Origin: a virus
DNA: 27,892 nucleotides
Virus record (IMG/VR): IMGVR_UViG_3300018416_000087
Span: 1-27,892 of that record
Direction: 5' to 3' (one strand)
The notes beneath the pieces are model-generated. The model was not told the origin of the DNA and did not search any database. It worked only from the letters and a program-made list of their open reading frames with translations. The first letter of the stretch is position 1. Every line of letters begins with the position of its first letter. The position numbers were made by a program, and so were the translations under genes. Positions 22,543 to 27,892 of this stretch are shown here, piece by piece.

Positions 22543-24284
22543 ATATCCTCCAAAGTAAATATTTTTAAAGGCTCACTAATACCTTTAACTTCTATTGGTT
22601 GTAACGATTTTAGCTCAAAATTACAATTTTTTGCAGTCTCCTCTGCAATTATTAAATCTTTACCTACAGTCTTGCAGCTAGATTCACACCTAGCAGCGAT
22701 ATTAACAGCACTTCCTATAGCGCTATAGTCAAATCTTGTGTTACTACCCATGTTTCCTATAACTGCTTCTCCTGTATTTATACCAATTCCTATTGATACG
22801 CCTACATCCGATTCGGCAAATTGTTTTTGTATTTCTTTCGCACATTCTACGGCTGCTTGTTCGTGATTTTGCAAATCTATAGGAGCGTTAAATATGGCCA
22901 TCATTGCATCACCTATATATTTATCTACCATACCCTCGTACTTTTTAACTGCGTCTGATTGAATAGTGAGAGCTTGATTCATAATTTGAGTCACTTGTTC
23001 GGGATCCATGTGTTCGCTCATCGCAGTAAAACCACGTACATCAGTAAATAAAAAGGTACATCTTTTCTTTTCTCCACCTAGTTTTAACAGACTGGGATCA
23101 GATTGCAAAGCTTTGACTTGTCTTGGATCCAGATAATGTTCAAATTGTTTTTTAATCTGCTGTCGCAACTTATATTGTTCTCTGAACTTTATATAATAAG
23201 ATACGCTACCAACAATAAATTGACTTATAAGGGTCCAAGTCACGTCAATCAAAACACCATTTTTTATGGTGTAAATGCCGCCAATCGCAACTACAACCAA
23301 ACTTGTAGATATACCTATCAAACCTACAGTCATACTTAGTTTTTGTGTTAGATACCAAGCAAGCAAAATAAATATGGTGAATATTAAAAGCTCTGACGCT
23401 AAATGCCACTCGGGTATTTTTGGAGAATTTGGCAATAAAATTGATTCAGCTAAAGCAGCTTGTAAATGATGAGGATTCATCAGACCGTTGGGTGTAGGAA
23501 CCTGCGGTAAAATGCCCCCTCCACTTGTGCCAATAATTACATATTTATCTTGAGCTAGTGAGATATCACTCAAATTTATAATAGGAGTATCTACGTAGCT
23601 TACCCATTTACGCATCAATGGATCTACAGATATAGGTGGTAGTGATGGTACTCTAATTTCACCATCAGTCATATTTATAATGTATGTATCTTGACCTGTA
23701 AGTTGTTTGAGTATTTCTATTGCAAAGCTTGGCGCAAATCCATCAACAGTACGCAACAGTAACGGTATTTGTCTGACCAAACCATCTACATCTGTAGGTG
23801 CTGATGCGACGCCTTGAGATGCGTTATTCTTGAGTATCTCTATATTTTCTATAACGCCTCTGGCTTGATAACCACCTCCCGTATCCTCACCCAGAATAAC
23901 TGTACCTACCGTTGGCGGATAACTTTCGTTATCGTTTTCAAACATCGCCAATACAGAAGGGCCGTAGCTGAGAGCTTCAGAAAACGCTACATCTCCACCC
24001 ATTCTATCTGGCTGCGGAAACGTAAATGCCCAGGCTTGTCCAAAACTGCCAGCCTCCAAAAGATTTATTTGTATTTCAGCCAAACGCTGACGCGGCAAAG
24101 GCCAACCTCCCTCTTTTTCTATATCTTCTTCGTTAATATCAAGAATTACAAAATTACCTGTAGGCTCTTGTTTTGCAACAAAAGTGTCAAAAGTTTTTAA
24201 TTTAAGTATCTCAAGAGGCGTAAATTGTAAAGCTAGTGGCGTCATCAAAAGCGCAAAAAGTATTGGTAATGTATATTTTTTCAT
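22539..24284 (-). CDS. CHASE2-domain class III adenylate cyclase, 581 aa
   Basis: Membrane cyclase predicted to make cAMP. TM1 at residues 4-22, a periplasmic CHASE2 sensor domain about 23-290 (KLKTFDTFV, FVILDINEEDIEKEGGWPLP), three further TM helices (296-314, 318-338, 344-365), a signalling helix with YLDPRQVKAL, then the cytoplasmic cyclase (about 403-580). Catalytic residues are all present: metal Asp415 (FTDVRGFT) and Asp459 (DKYIGDAMMAIF), adenine-specifying Lys455 and Asp519 (DYSAIG), and transition-state Asn528 and Arg532 (VNIAAR). The Lys/Asp pair favours ATP over GTP. The start overlaps the FecR stop (TGATG); it runs into the holin gene by ATGA. A cyclase in a phage late operon is very unusual. 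Confidence 0.96.
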   Translation of the reverse strand: MKKYTLPILFALLMTPLALQFTPLEILKLKTFDTFVAKQEPTGNFVILDINEEDIEKEGGWPLPRQRLAEIQINLLEAGSFGQAWAFTFPQPDRMGGDVAFSEALSYGPSVLAMFENDNESYPPTVGTVILGEDTGGGYQARGVIENIEILKNNASQGVASAPTDVDGLVRQIPLLLRTVDGFAPSFAIEILKQLTGQDTYIINMTDGEIRVPSLPPISVDPLMRKWVSYVDTPIINLSDISLAQDKYVIIGTSGGGILPQVPTPNGLMNPHHLQAALAESILLPNSPKIPEWHLASELLIFTIFILLAWYLTQKLSMTVGLIGISTSLVVVAIGGIYTIKNGVLIDVTWTLISQFIVGSVSYYIKFREQYKLRQQIKKQFEHYLDPRQVKALQSDPSLLKLGGEKKRCTFLFTDVRGFTAMSEHMDPEQVTQIMNQALTIQSDAVKKYEGMVDKYIGDAMMAIFNAPIDLQNHEQAAVECAKEIQKQFAESDVGVSIGIGINTGEAVIGNMGSNTRFDYSAIGSAVNIAARCESSCKTVGKDLIIAEETAKNCNFELKSLQPIEVKGISEPLKIFTLEDI

Positions 24285-25402
24285 CAGCTACCTTGTTTTA
24301 TGGTAATTGTATTAGAAGATCCACCATTTACTTTAACTACATTTTCTACGCCATTTTGAAAAAGAATTAGCGTATAGGCACTTGATCCGTCCAAATCCAA
24401 TCTAAAAGTATCGCCTACCGATCTACGTACACTTACAACTTGACCAGTAATTATAGTTGTAATTTGTGTATCTTTGTCTTGACCTATATCCGTACCAGCA
24501 ATTGTAATACCTGTAGCAAGTTTACTTAATTGGTCTTCTTCTTCGTCAACAGCTAAAGCGTCAATAATATTTAAAAGGTCTTCAAGAAAGTTTACATCTA
24601 AGTAATTGATGTCTAATTCTGTAAATTCCAAATCTGCTTCATTATCTAAGAAATCTTCTGCTAAAAAATCTATATCTAAATCTGAAAAATCTAAATAATC
24701 CGCTGTACCAACTTGTTGTTGTTCTTCGGATAGATTTTGTTTTTCATCAGGTGGATTAACAATTAGCATGTTGTCTATAAATTCCAAAGATATATCCAAG
24801 ATTACAGGTTTTGACGGAGCTTGATTGTAAGTCATCGCAGTAGTCGCTTGGTATGCTTGATTCAATATGACTTGGCCCATCGCTGTTTCAACCACTATCT
24901 CCCCACTAGGATTGCCGTTTTCATCGGGTAAAAGAATAACAAGAGAACTGCCAGTTTCAGGAGTGGTCGTTATTGTAAAATCCGTACCCCTTACATACAC
25001 GTCAGCGCTTGGGGTTTTTATACGTATGGCTTTTTTGTTGTTGAATTTACCTGTAACAAATCTAGCCGTTCCTGAAGCAAAACGTAAAGCCATTTCACTC
25101 TTTGCTGGGTTAGGATCGTAAATGTAAGAGTTGATTACTAACTTGCTATGATCCATAACTCGCACAACAGTATCATCTTCAAACCTTATAGCAACTCTAC
25201 CTGCCTCAGTCTTTACGTTGTCAAGTTGCTGTATAGGAAAAGCTAACTCAGCGCCATAGGCTTTATCTCTGTAAACCTGCGCGTTGCCTTTTAGTTCGCT
25301 AATACTTCCAATATTAACAGCTTGTGCTTCCGCCCTGATCGTTTTGAATAACGCAAACGGTGCTAGTAGTAGAACCAGTGCTAATAATCTTGAGCCAGTC
25401 AT
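24284..25402 (-). CDS. FecR-domain periplasmic protein, 372 aa
   Basis: Signal peptide (LLALVLLLAPFALFKTIRAE, cleavage near AEA-QA), then a FecR domain at about residues 55-147 (LDNVKTEAGRVAIRFEDDTV, FASGTARFVTGKF, TPSADVYVRGTDF). A second beta region follows, then a very acidic stretch at 234-290 built on Leu-Asp repeats (LDFSDLDIDFLAEDFLDNEA), and a beta-rich tail ending VNGGSSNTITIKQGS. FecR-type proteins are known, from memory, to neighbour CHASE2 cyclases in bacteria, where they probably act as partner or input to the sensor. The first ATG after an in-frame TAG is 25402; it lies inside the curlin-like gene and has no SD. Confidence 0.9.
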   Translation of the reverse strand: MTGSRLLALVLLLAPFALFKTIRAEAQAVNIGSISELKGNAQVYRDKAYGAELAFPIQQLDNVKTEAGRVAIRFEDDTVVRVMDHSKLVINSYIYDPNPAKSEMALRFASGTARFVTGKFNNKKAIRIKTPSADVYVRGTDFTITTTPETGSSLVILLPDENGNPSGEIVVETAMGQVILNQAYQATTAMTYNQAPSKPVILDISLEFIDNMLIVNPPDEKQNLSEEQQQVGTADYLDFSDLDIDFLAEDFLDNEADLEFTELDINYLDVNFLEDLLNIIDALAVDEEEDQLSKLATGITIAGTDIGQDKDTQITTIITGQVVSVRRSVGDTFRLDLDGSSAYTLILFQNGVENVVKVNGGSSNTITIKQGS

Positions 25403-26027
25403 TATCTAATGTACTTTGTTGTTGAATATTAAAGGTTCTATTGCTACCTGTGTGGTCTAACCAAAAGTAGCCTCCTGCGTACCCATCTCCATCATACGTC
25501 ACAGTATTATCAGAACCGTCTATATCCATATAGTTTGTAGCACCATCTATATCTATGGCAGATGTAATGCTGTTACTTGAACCATTTATAATCCAATCAA
25601 GATCAAGAGTGCTTGCCAAAGCAACGGTAGCGTGATTCAAAGTGAAGGTATTGCTATTGCCTGTGACGTCAACATTAATATTAGATGAGTCTGCACCGTA
25701 GGTGTTAGTCTTATCAGTGTTCATGTTGAAAGTGTTGCTGTTACCGTCAAATTCAAAAAAGCCAGTATATGAATCTGCGGTAATGTCACCTAAAAATTTG
25801 TTACTGTCTCCTATTTGGTTAATATCAAGAGTCATAGCTGTACCGTCTAAGTTAAGAGCAGTCATTGTTCCTGCTACGGCATCTATACCACCAATGATGT
25901 TCCCAGAACCAAGTTGTTCTAAATCCATATTTGAATTTGAAGATCCTGAACTTTGATCAACAAATATCTCATTGTCTGCTGCAAAAAGGGGGGCAGACAT
26001 AATCATAATAATTAAAAGTCTTTTCAT
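25314..26027 (-). CDS. Curlin-like secreted repeat protein, 237 aa
   Basis: Signal peptide MKRLLIIMIMSAPLFA (cut before ADN), then about seven degenerate repeats of a beta-G-x-S-N-beta unit: LEQLGSGN (36-43), DINQIGDSN (68-76), FDGNSNTF (93-100), VTGNSNTF (121-128), INGSSNSI (147-154), DGSDNTV (169-175), HTGSNRTFNIQQQ (192-204). This resembles curlin X-Q-x-G-x-x-N repeats, with Gln often replaced. No charged core; two Cys near the C-terminus (225 and 237). It is the expected cargo of the CsgG pore encoded immediately upstream (ATGA overlap, SD GGAGG). It may form an amyloid or beta-solenoid fibre. Its 3' end overlaps the FecR gene by 89 bases. Confidence 0.75.
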   Translation of the reverse strand: MKRLLIIMIMSAPLFAADNEIFVDQSSGSSNSNMDLEQLGSGNIIGGIDAVAGTMTALNLDGTAMTLDINQIGDSNKFLGDITADSYTGFFEFDGNSNTFNMNTDKTNTYGADSSNINVDVTGNSNTFTLNHATVALASTLDLDWIINGSSNSITSAIDIDGATNYMDIDGSDNTVTYDGDGYAGGYFWLDHTGSNRTFNIQQQSTLDNDWLKIISTGSTTSTVCVIQNDQGGSTSC

Positions 26028-26824
26028 TCTTTTAACCTCCAGTATTTATTTTCTAAGCCTTGTTTGATTGTTTCTGCAACGGCTGTCTCGATAGCCATCT
26101 GCAAAGCAATACTGGTCGGCTCATTTTTTACCGCGCCCCCTTCTAATTCTACCAATTCTGTATTGTCTGATACAAATCTAAATACGTCGTTATCTAACGA
26201 TGCAGACAATACAGTTTTAGTAACCAATACTTCAAAAAGCACTCTACCAGTGCTTACTGAAACTGTTCTAAGGCTCACTGTCAGTATGTCTTCTCTAAAC
26301 TGACGTGACATGCCAATACCTAAATTCCTGGCTCCCACACCTCCAGAGCTTATATTTGCTTGATAAGACAAAACACCACCAGTCATTATCATGTCCCCAA
26401 ATTTGAGCGGCATAAGTTTTTGATCTTCTTCAAATGTCTCCCTTGTTGATCTGATTAACTGCCTTTCTTTAGTAACTGCATCTAGTGATACCCTTTCTAC
26501 TACATCAAAGAAATTGGAGTGTTTTAGTGCGCGTATAAGGTAAGCGTGAGGTGCTTGAGTAATCGCTGTACTAAATGTGGCGTATTTTGAATTTGATCGG
26601 CGTTGACCTGTTTGATCTTTAAAACCGTCAGGATATACAGCTATGACTGGCTTTCTAACAGGTTCACCAATATCTGATAAATCTGTATATAAAGACTCTA
26701 CAGTTGCTTTTTGTACGTTTTCAAAAGGTGGTAAATTATTCGCAAGGGGATCAATCATTAGCGTACAGCTAGAAAGTGAAACCGCCAATGGGAACAATAA
26801 CCTCTGTAACATTGCCGTCTTCAT
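26024..26824 (-). CDS. csgG: CsgG-family outer-membrane curli secretion lipoprotein, 266 aa
   Basis: Strong CsgG match: DQTGQ...FSTAITQAPHAYLI then SNFFDVVERVSLDAV, LIRSTRE, GGVLSYQANISSGGVGARNLGIG, LRTVSVSTGRVL, TKTVLS, FRFV, NEPTSIALQMAIETAV. A lipobox precedes Cys20 (LSSC). In curli-producing bacteria it forms the nonameric outer-membrane pore. Against E. coli CsgG, the constriction loop is one residue longer by hand alignment and the C-terminus stops soon after YWRL. The start overlaps csgF by 56 bases; ATG 26812 would give a signal peptide closer to the E. coli one (Cys at 16). Neither start has a clear SD, so coupling to csgF is likely. Confidence 0.96.
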   Translation of the reverse strand: MKTAMLQRLLFPLAVSLSSCTLMIDPLANNLPPFENVQKATVESLYTDLSDIGEPVRKPVIAVYPDGFKDQTGQRRSNSKYATFSTAITQAPHAYLIRALKHSNFFDVVERVSLDAVTKERQLIRSTRETFEEDQKLMPLKFGDMIMTGGVLSYQANISSGGVGARNLGIGMSRQFREDILTVSLRTVSVSTGRVLFEVLVTKTVLSASLDNDVFRFVSDNTELVELEGGAVKNEPTSIALQMAIETAVAETIKQGLENKYWRLKE

Positions 26825-27236
26825 CAGTAATAGTAACTCTTACTTCCTCGTCTGTAATTTCATATTCTATAGTGTTGCCATCCAGTTCCATAGATCCACT
26901 TTTACTTGTTTCTTCACCAAATAAAGATGCTTCTATTTGTCTTGCTAGGTTTGCATATATTCTGCTCGTCAGGTTTCTCATAAACCTTGCTTCAACAGTA
27001 TTGGTCTTTTCTCTTTCTAGTTCGTCACGTAAGGCTTCTATTTCATCTTTGATAGCTTGTTTACGATTAGTTTCTTGATTTTCAATAGTAAGATAATGAC
27101 TAGACGTACCAACTCCACTAAACGAAGGGTTTTTAAATTCATGCACCATTTCGTCAGCTTGTATTTGTTGAATTGCAACTACCAATAAAATGATTGTGGT
27201 GCCTATTATAAAAAATATACTATCGTTTAAATTCAT
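26769..27236 (-). CDS. csgF: CsgF-like curli assembly factor, 155 aa
   Basis: Hydrophobic N-terminus (FFIIGTTIILLVVAIQQIQA) acting as signal peptide, with cleavage predicted before DEM. It continues VHEFKNPSFSGVG, the counterpart of the CsgF segment (FQFRNPNFGG) that inserts into the CsgG pore. A helical middle (EIEALRDELEREKTN then FMRNLTSRIYANLARQI) follows, and a beta C-terminus (GNTIEYEITDEEVRVTITDE) resembling the CsgF tail that reads Y-I-V-D-I then L-N-V-T-D. It caps CsgG and links the pore to surface fibre nucleation. It lies immediately before csgG, an order known in curli operons. Confidence 0.87.
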   Translation of the reverse strand: MNLNDSIFFIIGTTIILLVVAIQQIQADEMVHEFKNPSFSGVGTSSHYLTIENQETNRKQAIKDEIEALRDELEREKTNTVEARFMRNLTSRIYANLARQIEASLFGEETSKSGSMELDGNTIEYEITDEEVRVTITDEDGNVTEVIVPIGGFTF

Positions 27237-27586
27237 CAGTCTTTTCGTTGGTCTTCTCTATCAGCCTTTGCAATTTTATTGCTGTCTATTAACTGCGGTA
27301 CACCTAATATAGTTTTGATAAGTGTATCTTGACGTATGATCTCGTTATCTAAACTTCTGACGCGATCAATAAGGGCGACCAAAATCCCGTGTTGTGAGTC
27401 TAGTTTTGTACCTAGTCTTTGTTCCATTTGTTCTATTTGATCAGCAACCTTATCGTCAAGCACATCAACTTTAGTTTCCATACCGTCAATAATACGGTTA
27501 ATAAGTTTCCAAATAAAGAACCCCAGACCTAACGCAGCAGCTATTGGAAAGCCTACTTCATTAATAAATTGAACTGCTTGGTCCAT
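27236..27586 (-). CDS. Membrane-anchored coiled-coil phage protein, 116 aa
   Basis: A short N-terminus, one membrane helix (about residues 10-30, VGFPIAAALGLGFFIWKLIN), then a long coiled coil (METKVDVLDDKVADQIEQME and onward) ending in a charged tail. The pattern (FINEVGFPIAAALG...) occurs in small marine phage proteins often listed as putative holin-like. Here a 3TM holin already exists, so a role as an accessory pinholin, lysis regulator or membrane partner of the curli module is possible. The start overlaps the upstream gene's stop (TAATG) and its own stop overlaps csgF (TGATG). Confidence 0.65.
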   Translation of the reverse strand: MDQAVQFINEVGFPIAAALGLGFFIWKLINRIIDGMETKVDVLDDKVADQIEQMEQRLGTKLDSQHGILVALIDRVRSLDNEIIRQDTLIKTILGVPQLIDSNKIAKADREDQRKD

Positions 27587-27892
27587 TAATCTGGATAAGG
27601 TCTATTTTGTATATATACAATATCAAGTGCTGCCGATACTGCGAGATTTGCATTTGAGCTACTAGCTATAGCTCTTACTTCTAAGTCGGTTTTTTCTTCA
27701 AATTTTATTGGATGTCTAAACTCTTGATGAATTATATCTTGCGATAAAGCAAATTTATCTTTTACGTTAAAAACGCCTCCGTTTGGTCTAGCTACCAGAG
27801 ATACAGTACCAAATTTGTTAGCCACCTCGGTATTCATACTAATATCTATTTGATATAAAAAAGCTGTATACCCTCTAGGAACTGTCCAGAAA
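27586..27892 (-). CDS. Virion/fibre-type protein, C-terminal part (open at window edge)
   Basis: The frame stays open past the ATG at 27837 to the right-hand edge, so this is the C-terminal piece of a longer gene rather than an 83-aa protein. The visible part (FWTVPRGYTAFLYQIDISMN, then EVANKFGTVSLVARPNGGVF) is a beta-sandwich type sequence, as in decorating or receptor-binding domains of marine phage virion proteins. The ending is VYIQNRPYPD. Its position at the head of the visible late operon fits a structural protein downstream of unseen head genes. Confidence 0.65.
   Translation of the reverse strand, partial: FWTVPRGYTAFLYQIDISMNTEVANKFGTVSLVARPNGGVFNVKDKFALSQDIIHQEFRHPIKFEEKTDLEVRAIASSSNANLAVSAALDIVYIQNRPYPD

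Noticed and set aside
22151-22558. 135-codon plus-strand ORF over the holin
   Set aside because: Antisense to a well-supported holin; low-complexity Ser/Pro/Ala content.
22539-26824. Idea that the curli/cyclase region is host DNA joined by assembly error or a cellular island
   Set aside because: It is bracketed on both sides by phage genes with 1-to-56-base overlaps in the same direction, including ATGA coupling directly into the holin, which argues for a true phage operon. Read mapping across 22542 and 27236 would confirm.
1-27892. CRISPR arrays, tRNA genes, integrase or IS elements
   Set aside because: No regularly spaced repeats of CRISPR size, no cloverleaf recognised by eye, and no recombinase or transposase motifs on either strand; a tRNA scan would settle the tRNA point.

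Overview
The window is part of the genome of a tailed double-stranded DNA phage of a Gram-negative, probably marine, bacterium. It is AT-rich, densely packed with start/stop overlaps (ATGA, TAATG), and carries a terminase small subunit, phage replication and recombination genes, virion proteins, a 3TM holin and a GH24 lysozyme. No integrase, excisionase or CI-like maintenance module is visible, and no tRNA, rRNA, IS element or CRISPR array was seen. The large terminase, portal and major capsid genes are absent. The last gene on the right is cut by the window edge, so the head genes most likely lie to the right, upstream in the late operon. The virion genes look like those of short-tailed marine podophages, which is inference from their style (large ejection-protein-like ORFs, compact genome).

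Layout. 1-1639 (+): a run of very small acidic early-type genes, including a DUF3310 protein and a zinc-ribbon protein, joined by a repeated ribosome-binding/start cassette. 1650-4316 (-): terminase small subunit and eight small genes, two of them newly read here. A 380-bp non-coding stretch (2214-2593) holds nine copies of TTTTGTCA/TGACAAAA around an AT-rich core, and is a candidate origin, operator or packaging site. 4411-6489 (+): a small protein with an SSB-type C-terminal tip, a RecE-like PD-(D/E)XK nuclease and a Holliday-resolvase-like nuclease, closed by a strong hairpin terminator. 6684-7909 (-): a DUF669 protein and a Sak4-like RecA-fold ATPase. 7983-10941 (+): an HTH protein, a large primase-polymerase/helicase fusion and a third PD-(D/E)XK nuclease. 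10933-27892 (-): the late operon, read right to left.

Late operon in transcription order: virion/fibre protein (partial), membrane/coiled-coil protein, CsgF, CsgG, a curlin-like repeat protein, a FecR-domain protein, a CHASE2-adenylate cyclase, holin, lysozyme, large tail/hub-type protein, small virion-associated protein, 2OG-Fe(II) oxygenase, and four large virion/ejection-type proteins.

The exceptional part is 22539-27236. A phage late operon carries a reduced curli (type VIII) secretion module (CsgF, CsgG and a candidate amyloid) directly coupled to an envelope-sensing cyclase pair: a periplasmic FecR-domain protein and a four-TM CHASE2 class III cyclase with every canonical catalytic residue present. 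It runs without a gap into holin and lysozyme. The proteins would span the whole envelope: outer-membrane pore, periplasmic substrate and partner, inner-membrane sensor and cytoplasmic second messenger. Plausible roles are building an amyloid or pore on the infected cell, timing lysis through cAMP, blocking superinfection, or forming a phage-made extracellular matrix. None of these can be decided from sequence alone.
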